This document shows positions 54,792-62,809 of a stretch of DNA of 64,000 nucleotides, piece by piece (the first letter of the stretch is position 1; each line of letters begins with the position of its first letter). Origin of the DNA: Fusobacterium_C necrophorum (lineage in GTDB: Bacteria > Fusobacteriota > Fusobacteriia > Fusobacteriales > Fusobacteriaceae); the NCBI RefSeq assembly GCF_900104395.1, contig NZ_FMXX01000010.1; one strand, 5' to 3'. Below the pieces are notes generated by a model. The model was given only the letters and a program-made list of their open reading frames with translations. It did not search any database and was not told the DNA's origin. The translations under genes and the position numbers were made by a program.

Positions 54792-54862
54792 AATCTATTT
54801 TGAAATAAGAGATTTTGTGAGTTCTATTTCGTATTATAGACAAATTTTAATGTAGGAGAACG

Positions 54863-54892
54863 GGAGTAAAATGTTTACTCCTGTTTTATTTT
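54863..54892 (+). terminator. Rho-independent terminator
   Basis: GGAGTAAA (54863-54870), loop ATG, TTTACTCC (54874-54881), then TGTTTTATTTT. Confidence 0.8.
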
Positions 54893-54961
54893 ACAAAAGA
54901 TATGGATAAATTTACTATTTTGTGTTAGAATAGTAGACAGAAAAATATGGAGGTGTGTCAA

Positions 54962-56152
54962 ATGGCAAAATGGAAAGATAATCTGATTGTCAAGTTGTTG
55001 TTAGGTGTTATTGTGGGAATTATTGTAGGATTGTATGCAAATGAGCAAGTGATTGGAGTAATCAATACGATTAAATTCTTAATAGGACAAGTTATCTTCT
55101 TTATTGTCCCTCTTATTATTTTGGGATTTATTACTCCTGCCATTACAAAGATGAAATCGAATGCAAGCAAAATGTTGGGAACCATGTTGGGATTATCCTA
55201 TGGTTCTTCTGTAGGAGCCGCTTTGTTTTCTATGATAGCGGGATATATTTTAATTCCTAAATTAAATATTGTAACAGCTGTGGAAGGATTGAAAGAAATT
55301 CCGGCACTTATTTTTAAAGTGGAAATTCCACCGGTAGTTTCTGTTATGACTGCTTTGGTGCTGTCTATTGTTGTGGGGCTTGCTGTCATTTGGACAAACT
55401 CGAAAAAAACAGAAGAATTGTTAGAGGAATTCAACGAAATTATGTTGAGTGTCGTGTATAAAATTGTCATTCCGATATTGCCTATTTTTATTGCAAGTAC
55501 TTTTGCAACTTTATCTTATGAAGGAAGTATTACAAAGCAATTCCCGGTTTTCTTGAAGGTGATTGTAATTGTGTTGATTGGACATTATATTTGGTTGGCA
55601 GTATTGTATTTATTGGGAGGAGTCGTTTCCGGAAAGAACCCTTGGAATTTGTTAAAGCATTATGGACCGGCATATCTAACAGCAGTAGGAACGATGTCTT
55701 CTGCGGCAACTTTACCGGTAGCTTTGAGTTGTGCGAAAAAATCAAATGTTTTGCATGATGATGTTGCGGATTTTGCGATTCCTTTAGGAGCAACGACACA
55801 TCTATGCGGTTCCGTGTTGACAGAAGTATTCTTCGTGATGACGGTTTCTAAAATTTTATATGGTAGTTTACCTTCTTTGGGAACCATGATTTTATTTGTG
55901 TTCTTATTGGGAATTTTTGCAGTGGGAGCACCCGGAGTTCCCGGAGGAACTGTAATGGCTTCTTTAGGAATTATCATTTCCGTTGTCGGTTTTGATGAAA
56001 CGGGAACTGCTTTGATGCTAACGATTTTTGCTTTACAAGACAGTTTCGGAACTGCTTGTAATGTAACGGGAGACGGAGCTTTGGCTTTGATCTTAAATGG
56101 AATTTTTAAAAAGGATTTGGCAGAAAAAATTAAAGTAATGGGAAGAAGATAG
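54962..56152 (+). CDS. Dicarboxylate/amino acid:cation symporter (SDF family)
   Basis: A 396-residue inner-membrane protein with LIVKLLLGVIVGIIVGLYAN, a serine-rich loop SAATLPVALSCAKK, and the substrate-binding regions LGATTHLCGSV and GAPGVPGGTVMASLGI. It belongs to the sodium- or proton-coupled glutamate, aspartate, serine/threonine symporter group; the substrate is not predictable. ATG 54962 follows GGAGGTG; the upstream ATG would include the ribosome site. Confidence 0.9.
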   Translation: MAKWKDNLIVKLLLGVIVGIIVGLYANEQVIGVINTIKFLIGQVIFFIVPLIILGFITPAITKMKSNASKMLGTMLGLSYGSSVGAALFSMIAGYILIPKLNIVTAVEGLKEIPALIFKVEIPPVVSVMTALVLSIVVGLAVIWTNSKKTEELLEEFNEIMLSVVYKIVIPILPIFIASTFATLSYEGSITKQFPVFLKVIVIVLIGHYIWLAVLYLLGGVVSGKNPWNLLKHYGPAYLTAVGTMSSAATLPVALSCAKKSNVLHDDVADFAIPLGATTHLCGSVLTEVFFVMTVSKILYGSLPSLGTMILFVFLLGIFAVGAPGVPGGTVMASLGIIISVVGFDETGTALMLTIFALQDSFGTACNVTGDGALALILNGIFKKDLAEKIKVMGRR

Positions 56153-56171
56153 AAACTCAAAAGAAGAAAGG

Positions 56172-56214
56172 AAAGGCTTTGAAAAATAAAATTATTTTTT
56201 GGAGCCTTTTTTTG
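56172..56214 (+). terminator. Terminator after the SDF symporter
   Basis: AAAGGCT pairs with AGCCTTT across a 24-base AT-rich loop, followed by a T run. Confidence 0.5.
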
Positions 56215-56294
56215 TTTTTTTGGAGTAGTCAAAAGAGGAGAAGAAAGTTAAAATAAAAATATAAAAGTATTTTATAATCTCAGGAGGATTTATT

Positions 56295-57104
56295 ATGAAA
56301 CTACAATTGACAGGAGTATCAGAAACTTTATTGGTGCCTTTTTATGCAAGAGTTTATGGAAGTCGACACTATTCCGATCGTTTTTATGATAAAGCGGTAT
56401 TGGAAGTATTTCCAAAGATTGACTATGATTTTTCTAAATTTACAAAGGGAAAAATGAGTTTGTGGGGTTGCTTGGCGAGAAGTATTATTTTGGACAGAGA
56501 AATTAAAAAATTCTTAAAAGTCTATCCCGATGCGAAATGTATCAATCTTGCCTGTGGTTTTGATACCAGATTTTATAGGCTCGACAATGGAAAAATTCGA
56601 TGGTTTGAGTTTGATTTTTCGGAAGTTATTGCACTAAGAAAGCAAATATTTCCCGGTAACGACCGACTATTCTCCCTTGTGGGAAATGTACTGGAAGAGA
56701 AAATTTATGACAATATTAAAGAAGCCGGAGAAAATGTTCTTATTATTTTAGAAGGATTATTGATTTATTTTACAGAACAACAGGTGCAGGAATTATTTCA
56801 GATTTTAAAAAGAAATTTTCCAAAGGCAACTATCTTTGCAGAATTTTCGAGACCTTTTAGTGTGAAATATCAAAAATATCATGATACGGTACATGAAACG
56901 ATGGCAAAATTTCAATGGGGAATTCGAAATTCCAAGGAAATTGAGAAAATTTGTCCGGGCGTTGAATTCCTTGAAGAATGGAATTTAACAGAAGAGATGA
57001 TCCCTTTCTCTCCTTGTAGACTGTTTTTATTTTCTCCTTTCTTGAAGAAGGTGAATAACAGCATAGTAAAACTTCAATTCAAAAGTGCTATGAAGAAAGA
57101 ATAA
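56295..57104 (+). CDS. PPM1/LCM-type S-adenosylmethionine methyltransferase
   Basis: A 269-residue class I methyltransferase. CINLACGFDTRFYRLDNGKI, followed by WFEFDFSEVI and, later, LIILEGLLIYFTEQQVQELF, match the leucine-carboxyl-methyltransferase-like family (PPM1/LCM), which methylates carboxyl or hydroxyl groups of small molecules. The substrate is unknown. It stands alone with an AGGAGG site. Confidence 0.82.
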   Translation: MKLQLTGVSETLLVPFYARVYGSRHYSDRFYDKAVLEVFPKIDYDFSKFTKGKMSLWGCLARSIILDREIKKFLKVYPDAKCINLACGFDTRFYRLDNGKIRWFEFDFSEVIALRKQIFPGNDRLFSLVGNVLEEKIYDNIKEAGENVLIILEGLLIYFTEQQVQELFQILKRNFPKATIFAEFSRPFSVKYQKYHDTVHETMAKFQWGIRNSKEIEKICPGVEFLEEWNLTEEMIPFSPCRLFLFSPFLKKVNNSIVKLQFKSAMKKE

Positions 57105-57123
57105 GGAGCAAATGGACGTATTT

Positions 57124-57660
57124 TTATGAGCACAGTTTTAAAATTTCCGCTGCAATATTATTTCCCCAGAAAATTCCTGTTATTGTATAGATAAATTGAT
57201 GATTTTGGTGAGAAAAATATCCTTGTTTCACGAAATCCTCCATTTTATTTCGTATTCGCTCATAGCTTTCTTCAGAAAGCGATTGTAAACGTTCTTCCGG
57301 AATGCTTGGGAATTGGAATAAACCAAGGAGCTGATATTTTTGAATATATTCGGAAGAATATTTCAGATAGAAAGAAATATTCGAGTTCATATGATAACAA
57401 GCAATCTCCTCGATTCGTCCTCCGGATCCGCTTCCGATCGGAAGAAGATTTCTAGCCTAATAATTGTTTTGAATATACTGATATTTATCTTTTTTTACAA
57501 ACTTGGTTAATTCGAGTAAGTGATAGCCATGTTGTAACATCTGTTCACAAAAAATATGATGAAACTCCTTGTCTTTTTCCAAATGATATTCGAAAAAAAG
57601 AGGATTTTTTTGAAAAAAACGAAATAATTTTGATTTCTCTTCGACGATGAGAGAATATTA
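57124..57660 (-). pseudogene. Decayed HemN/HutW-like radical SAM enzyme, C-terminal half
   Basis: One minus-strand frame reads EEKSKLFRFFQKNPLFFEYH, GYHLLELTKFVKKDKYQYIQ, an in-frame TAG at 57457-57459, then ARNLLPIGSGSGGRIEEIAC and the 88-residue end AAEILKLCS. LLPIG.G.GG and the surrounding pattern match the C-terminal half of coproporphyrinogen-dehydrogenase-like proteins (HemN, HutW/ChuW, PhuW), the latter used to open imported haem. The radical SAM CxxxCxxC half is missing. It is a pseudogene. Confidence 0.6.
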
Positions 57661-57824
57661 GGTTTTTTCACATACAAAAAATATTTTTTCTCTTTGCTTG
57701 AATTTTTTCCTTCTTCAACACTAAATTTCTTTAAACATTTTATTCCTTCTTTCCATTTATAATTTCCTAAAGAATAAAAAATTTCTCATCAACATCATTT
57801 GTTATACAAGATGACTTTTTTAAG

Positions 57825-57863
57825 GACTTGCTATGAGATTATGCTATTGATAGCAAGTCTTTT
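57825..57863. terminator. Hairpin with T tail
   Basis: Perfect 10-bp arms GACTTGCTAT (57825-57834) and ATAGCAAGTC (57850-57859), followed by TTTT on the plus strand. It insulates the downstream cluster, as no intact plus-strand gene ends nearby. Bases 57661-57824 hold nothing I can identify. Confidence 0.6.
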
Positions 57864-57906
57864 ATATTAAAAAATTAAGAAAAAATAAAAATTTAAAAAA
57901 AATCCC

Positions 57907-57937
57907 TTGACTTAGAGTTAGCTCTAACTGATAAAAT
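57907..57937 (+). promoter_or_regulatory. MerR-type promoter with 19-bp spacer
   Basis: TTGACT (57907-57912) and TAAAAT (57932-57937) are separated by 19 bp instead of the usual 17, and the spacer contains the palindrome AGTTAG-CT-CTAACT (57916-57929). This long spacer with a central dyad is the hallmark of promoters that MerR regulators untwist to activate. The MerR gene is second in the downstream operon. Confidence 0.8.
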
Positions 57938-57966
57938 AAATTTGTTCAGAAAAAGGAGGAGATCAT

Positions 57967-58482
57967 ATGAGTAAAAAATTAGTTGCATATTTCTCACATA
58001 AAGGAGAAAATTATTCAAGAGGAAATATTATTAAGTTAGAAAAAGGTAATACAGAAAAAGTAGCTGAAATTATCTCTCATATTTTAGGGGCAGATATATT
58101 TGAAATAATAACTGAGGAAAAATATCCTTCCAAATATGATGAGTGTATTGAAACGGCAAAGAAAGAACTTAGAGAAGACTCAAGACCTAAATTAAAACAA
58201 GATATAGATATTAGAGAATACGACACTATATTTATAGGTTATCCAAACTGGTGGGGAACTATGCCTATGCCAGTATGGACTTTTCTGGAAGGAAAAAACT
58301 TTAATCATAAAAAAATTTTACCGTTTTGCACCCATGAAGGAAGTGGAATGGGAAGAAGTGAAAGTGATATAAAAAAATTAGCAAATGGAGCAGAAGTATT
58401 AAAAGGATTGGCAATAGTTGGTTCAGATGTAAATACTTCAGAAAAGCAAATTAAAAAATGGTTGGAGGACAGACTAGAATGA
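57967..58482 (+). CDS. Flavodoxin family protein
   Basis: A 171-residue cytoplasmic flavodoxin of the kind related to YP_-type flavodoxin_4 proteins: VAYFSHKGENYSRGN near the start, NTEKVAEIISHIL in the FMN phosphate region, FIGYPNWWGTMPMPVWTFLE and CTHEGSGMGRSESDIKKLAN. It is first in the MerR-controlled operon and overlaps the merR start by four bases. A second, exported relative is encoded at 61529-62128. It probably supplies electrons under electrophile or oxidative stress; that role is inferred. Confidence 0.88.
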   Translation: MSKKLVAYFSHKGENYSRGNIIKLEKGNTEKVAEIISHILGADIFEIITEEKYPSKYDECIETAKKELREDSRPKLKQDIDIREYDTIFIGYPNWWGTMPMPVWTFLEGKNFNHKKILPFCTHEGSGMGRSESDIKKLANGAEVLKGLAIVGSDVNTSEKQIKKWLEDRLE

Positions 58483-58859
58483 CAATAAAAGAAATAAGTG
58501 AACAATTAGGAGTTTCACAGGATACACTTAGATACTATGAAAAAGTTGGTATGATTCCACCAGTAACAAGAACAAAAGGAGGAATTAGAGATTATCAAGA
58601 AGATGATATTGCTTGGGTAAAACTTGCAACTTGTATGAGAAATGCAGGTTTGCCTGTGAAAGTGATGATAGATTATTTAAATTTATATAAACAAGGCGAT
58701 TCAACAATTCAAGTAAGATGTGATCTTTTAAAAGAACAGAGAGAAAAATTGTTGGAGCAAAGAAAACAAATAGAAGAAACATTAGAAAGATTAAATTACA
58801 AAATTGCAAGATATGAAGTTGCAGTCGAAACAGGAAAATTAACTTGGGATAAAGAATAA
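58479..58859 (+). CDS. MerR family transcriptional regulator
   Basis: A 126-residue activator with the winged helix MTIKEISEQLGVSQDTLRYY and EKVGMIPP at the start, a long dimerisation coiled-coil (KEQREKLLEQRKQIEETLER) and no cysteine pair at the C-terminus, so it is not a typical metal sensor. It resembles AdhR/NmlR-type regulators that respond to aldehydes or electrophiles. ATG 58479 follows TTGGAGGACAG and overlaps the flavodoxin stop. Confidence 0.88.
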   Translation: MTIKEISEQLGVSQDTLRYYEKVGMIPPVTRTKGGIRDYQEDDIAWVKLATCMRNAGLPVKVMIDYLNLYKQGDSTIQVRCDLLKEQREKLLEQRKQIEETLERLNYKIARYEVAVETGKLTWDKE

Positions 58860-58876
58860 CAGGAGGAAACAGAATA

Positions 58877-60631
58877 ATGTATTTAGAAAACATGAATTCA
58901 CCGGAGGATGTAAAAACATTAAATATTGAGGAAATGAAAGTTTTAGCAAAAGAGATAAGAGAAACTATCATAACAAGAGATGCTAAACACGGAGGACATT
59001 TTGGACCGAATTTGGGAATAGTTGAAGCAACAATAGCATTACATTATGTATTTGATTCCCCAAAAGATAAATTTGTATTTGATGTTTCTCATCAATCATA
59101 TCCACACAAAATATTGACAGGAAGAAGACAAGCATTTACGGATGAAGCACATTATGATGATGTAACAGGATATAGTAATCAACATGAAAGTGAACATGAT
59201 CATTTTATCTTAGGGCATACTTCAACATCAGTGAGTTTAGCAATAGGGCTTGCAAAAGCTAGAGATGTAAAAGGGGAAGCAGGAAATGTTGTGGCTATCA
59301 TAGGAGATGGTTCTTTAAGTGGGGGAGAAGCACTAGAAGGTTTAGATTTTGCAGGGGGAACATTAAATAGTAATTTAATCATTGTTGTAAATGATAACGA
59401 TATGTCCATAGCAGAAAATCACGGAGGGCTTTACAAAAATTTAAAATTGTTAAGAGAAAGTGATGGTAAAGCGGAAATAAATTTATTTAAGGCTATGGGA
59501 TTGGATTATATCTATGTAAAAGATGGAAATAATTTGGAAGAAATGATAGAAGCATTAAAAAAAGTGAAAGATATCAATCACCCTATTGTGCTTCATATCC
59601 ACACTCAAAAAGGAAAAGGATATAAACTTGCGGAATTAGATAAAGAATCTTGGCACTATACAATGCCATTTGATATAGAAACCGGAAAATTATTAAATAA
59701 TGATGACAGTGAAGATTATACAGATGTAACAAAAGAGTATCTTATAAAGAAAATGAAAAAAGATAATACGGTTGTAACTATAACTTCCGGAACACCGGGT
59801 ACATTAGGATTTTCTAAAAAAGATAGAGATGAAGTGGGGTCTCAATTTATAGATGTAGGCATAGCAGAAGAGACGGCAGTAGCTATTGCATCCGGAATGG
59901 CATCTAAGGGAGCAAAACCGGTTTATGGTGTTGTAAGTACATTTTTGCAAAGAACTTATGACCAATTATCTCAAGATTTATGTATCAATAATAATCCTGC
60001 AACAATAGTTGTGTATTATGCAGGAGCGATAGGAATGACAGATGTGACTCACCTTGGTTGGTTTGATATGGCTATGATGGCAAATATTCCTAACTTAGTT
60101 TATCTTGCACCTACAACAAAAGAAGAACATCTTGCTATGCTTGAATGGAGTATAGAACAACAAAAACATCCTGTTGCAATTCGTATACCCGGTGGACAAA
60201 TGGTATCAACTGGAAAAAAAGTTACAAAAGATTTTTCTAAATTAAATACTTATGAAGTAACTCAAAAGGGAGAAAAAGTTGCAATTATAGGGTTAGGAAC
60301 TTTCTATCAATTAGGAGAAAAGGTTGCTAAATTATATCAAGAAAAAACAGGAGTACAAGCAACAGTTATTAATCCTATATATATAACCGGTGTAGATGAA
60401 AAATTATTAGAAGAATTGAAAAAAGATCATAGCTTAGTGATAACTCTTGAAGATGGAATTTTAGATGGCGGTTTTGGAGAAAAAATTGCTAGATTCTATG
60501 GAAGTTCAGATACCAAAGTTTTAAATTATGGATTGAAGAAAGAATTTTTAGACAGACATGATATAGGAGATTTATTCACTAAAAATAAATTAAGAGCTGA
60601 TTTCATTGTTGAAGATTTATTAAAGTTCTAA
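58877..60631 (+). CDS. DXS-like transketolase-family synthase
   Basis: A 584-residue thiamine diphosphate enzyme. HGGHFGPNLGIVEATIALHY, FDVSHQSYPHKILTGR, the cofactor motif GDGSLSGGEALEGLDFAGGT with NDNDMSIAENHGG, and a C-terminal transketolase domain match 1-deoxy-D-xylulose-5-phosphate synthase. It is about 35 residues shorter than a standard DXS, and its place in a stress-type cluster suggests a specialised paralogue rather than the housekeeping isoprenoid enzyme. Codon use is very AT-rich. Confidence 0.75.
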   Translation: MYLENMNSPEDVKTLNIEEMKVLAKEIRETIITRDAKHGGHFGPNLGIVEATIALHYVFDSPKDKFVFDVSHQSYPHKILTGRRQAFTDEAHYDDVTGYSNQHESEHDHFILGHTSTSVSLAIGLAKARDVKGEAGNVVAIIGDGSLSGGEALEGLDFAGGTLNSNLIIVVNDNDMSIAENHGGLYKNLKLLRESDGKAEINLFKAMGLDYIYVKDGNNLEEMIEALKKVKDINHPIVLHIHTQKGKGYKLAELDKESWHYTMPFDIETGKLLNNDDSEDYTDVTKEYLIKKMKKDNTVVTITSGTPGTLGFSKKDRDEVGSQFIDVGIAEETAVAIASGMASKGAKPVYGVVSTFLQRTYDQLSQDLCINNNPATIVVYYAGAIGMTDVTHLGWFDMAMMANIPNLVYLAPTTKEEHLAMLEWSIEQQKHPVAIRIPGGQMVSTGKKVTKDFSKLNTYEVTQKGEKVAIIGLGTFYQLGEKVAKLYQEKTGVQATVINPIYITGVDEKLLEELKKDHSLVITLEDGILDGGFGEKIARFYGSSDTKVLNYGLKKEFLDRHDIGDLFTKNKLRADFIVEDLLKF

Positions 60632-60656
60632 TATTGAAAAGAGCAGGAGGTAGAAG

Positions 60657-61502
60657 ATGAAAAATGTAAAATTATTAAATGGAGTTGAAATGCCAATTTT
60701 AGGTTTTGGAGTGTATCAAATACCTGATTTAGAAGAATGTGAAAGAGTTGTCAGTGAAGCAATAGAAGTTGGATACCGTTCTATTGACACGGCACAGGCT
60801 TATGGAAATGAAGAAGCGGTAGGAAATGCCATAAGAAAAAGTGGAATAGACAGAAAAGAATTTTTCATAACAACAAAAGTTTGGATTTCAAATGCAGGCT
60901 ATGAAAAAGCAAAAGCCTCTATTGATGAATCTCTTAGAAAATTACAAACAGATTATATAGATTTGTTATTGATACACCAGCCATTTGGCGATTATTATGG
61001 AACATATAGAGCTATGGAAGAATACTATAAAGCAGGAAAACTAAGAGCAATAGGGGTAAGTAATTTCTATCCCGATAGATTTGTAGATATAGTTAATTTT
61101 GTTGAAATTAAACCTATGGTAAATCAAGTTGAAACTCATGTATTTAATCAACAGATAATTCCACAAGAAATAATGAGAGAATATGGAACTCAAATTGAAT
61201 CTTGGGGACCATTTGCAGAAGGTAGAAACAATCTTTTTACTAATGAAATATTAGTAAAAATTGGAAAGAAATATAACAAAACTTCAGCACAAGTAGCATT
61301 AAGATATTTAATTCAAAGAGATGTAGTCGTCATTCCAAAAACTGTAAGAAAAGAAAGAATGATACAAAACTTTTCTGTCTTTGACTTTGAATTAAGTGAA
61401 GACGATATGAAAGAAATTCTAACATTAGATCAAAAAGAAAGTTTATTTTTATCACATCATGATCCTGAAACAGTGAAATTTTTAGTTAATTATAAAGGAT
61501 AA
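60657..61502 (+). CDS. Aldo/keto reductase
   Basis: A 281-residue NADPH-dependent reductase with the AKR signatures GYRSIDTAQAYGNEEAVGNA (catalytic Asp and Tyr), TTKVWI (Lys), LLLIHQPFGDYYGTYRAMEE (His) and AIGVSNF, and the cofactor region VVIPKTVRKERM. It likely reduces aldehydes or ketones and fits a MerR-controlled detoxification operon. An AGGAGG site precedes the ATG. Confidence 0.92.
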   Translation: MKNVKLLNGVEMPILGFGVYQIPDLEECERVVSEAIEVGYRSIDTAQAYGNEEAVGNAIRKSGIDRKEFFITTKVWISNAGYEKAKASIDESLRKLQTDYIDLLLIHQPFGDYYGTYRAMEEYYKAGKLRAIGVSNFYPDRFVDIVNFVEIKPMVNQVETHVFNQQIIPQEIMREYGTQIESWGPFAEGRNNLFTNEILVKIGKKYNKTSAQVALRYLIQRDVVVIPKTVRKERMIQNFSVFDFELSEDDMKEILTLDQKESLFLSHHDPETVKFLVNYKG

Positions 61503-61528
61503 AAATCCAAAGATGAGGAGGTTATTTT

Positions 61529-62128
61529 ATGAAGAAAATATATCTTTTAATAACAACAATTTTATTGACTATAATTATATCAGTGACTGCTTTTGGAACT
61601 GATAAAAAACCATTAGTTGTATATTTTTCAAGAGCAGGAGAAAATTATAGTGTAGGAATAGTTCAAAAAGGTAGTACAGAAATTGTAGCAGAAATGATAG
61701 CAAAAGAAACAGGTGCGGATTTATTTAAAATTGAGCTGGTTACTCCTTATCCAGAAAACTATAATGAAACTGTAAGAATAGCAAGAGATGAAAAAAGAGA
61801 GAATGCTCGTCCTAAAATAAAAAATAAAGTAAATAATTTAAAAGATTATGATGTGGTATTCTTAGGTTATCCTATTTGGCATGGAGATTTACCAATGGCA
61901 TTTTATACTTTTTTAGATGAAAATGACCTTTCAGGAAAAAGAATAGTATTATTCTCTACACATGAAGGAAGTGGAATTTCTAGGACTGACAGTACTATTA
62001 GAAACTACACAAAAGGAAAGGTTGTAGATAATGTACTTTCTATCAGAGGAAAAAGAGTTCAAGATTCAAAAGCAGAAACAGATGTCAAAAACTGGATAAA
62101 AACTTTAAGAGATAGCAAAACTATTTAA
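61529..62128 (+). CDS. Exported flavodoxin-like protein
   Basis: A 199-residue protein with a signal peptide (MKKIYLLITTILLTIIISVT AFG) followed by a flavodoxin domain (VVYFSRAGENYSVGIVQKG, STEIVAEMIAKETGADLFKI, FLGYPIWHGDLPMAFYTFLD, STHEGSGISRTDSTI). It is related to the cytoplasmic flavodoxin at the start of the operon but is directed to the periplasm. A periplasmic electron carrier is unusual; its partner is unknown. Confidence 0.85.
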   Translation: MKKIYLLITTILLTIIISVTAFGTDKKPLVVYFSRAGENYSVGIVQKGSTEIVAEMIAKETGADLFKIELVTPYPENYNETVRIARDEKRENARPKIKNKVNNLKDYDVVFLGYPIWHGDLPMAFYTFLDENDLSGKRIVLFSTHEGSGISRTDSTIRNYTKGKVVDNVLSIRGKRVQDSKAETDVKNWIKTLRDSKTI

Positions 62129-62206
62129 AAAATAAAAAGAAAAAATCTGAAAATTACAAGCTAAAAATAAATTATAATAAAAAACTGAAAGAGGAGTGTG
62201 GCTATC

Positions 62207-62809
62207 TTGTCAAATAAAAAAATTATGAAAGATTCTTTTGATTTTCTTCACACTGCACTAATTATCGTAGATATGCAGAATGATTTTTTACTTGAAGATG
62301 CTCCTATTTGTTGTCCTGGCGGATTAGATATTGTAAAGAATATAAAAAAACTAGCCAGATATTTTAGGACAAATAATCAGCCGGTTATTTTTACACAAGA
62401 TGAGCATCAGAAACAAGATTTTGGTTTAGAGTTAGATCGTGAAGAACCTGAGCATTGTTTAGAGGGAACTTGTGGGGTTGATTTTTATAAAGACTTAAAG
62501 CCTTATGAAAATGATTATATAATAAAAAAGCATAGATATAGTGCTTTTTTTGCAACTGATTTGGATTTATTGCTTCGAAGGCTTGATATGAATACTCTTA
62601 TTTTAACCGGTGTTGCTACTGATGTATGTGTTGAAGCAACGGCACAAGATGCTCAACAATTAGGATATCATGTGATAGTAATTCCTGAATGTGTTGCAGG
62701 AACATCTTTCATAGCACATCAGGCGGCTTTGGATCATATAAAGTACATTGGGGGAAAAGTTATTTCACTTAATACAAGTATTAGAGCATTATCTATTCTG
62801 TCTAAATGA
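62207..62809 (+). CDS. Isochorismatase-family cysteine hydrolase
   Basis: A 200-residue protein with catalytic Asp in ALIIVDMQNDFLL, Lys in IKKHRYSAFFATDLD and the nucleophile Cys in LTGVATDVCVEATAQDA. This triad matches nicotinamidase/isochorismatase-like hydrolases; the substrate is unknown. The TTG at 62207 is well placed after GAGGAG, whereas the GTG at 62198 is too close; ATG 62225 is another option. Its TGA stop overlaps the presumed left end of the IS element. Confidence 0.82.
   Translation: MSNKKIMKDSFDFLHTALIIVDMQNDFLLEDAPICCPGGLDIVKNIKKLARYFRTNNQPVIFTQDEHQKQDFGLELDREEPEHCLEGTCGVDFYKDLKPYENDYIIKKHRYSAFFATDLDLLLRRLDMNTLILTGVATDVCVEATAQDAQQLGYHVIVIPECVAGTSFIAHQAALDHIKYIGGKVISLNTSIRALSILSK

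Noticed and set aside
55660..56232. 190-residue open frame antisense to the SDF symporter gene
   Set aside because: Its low-complexity lysine/proline/threonine composition is what an antisense frame of a membrane protein gives, and it has no ribosome site.
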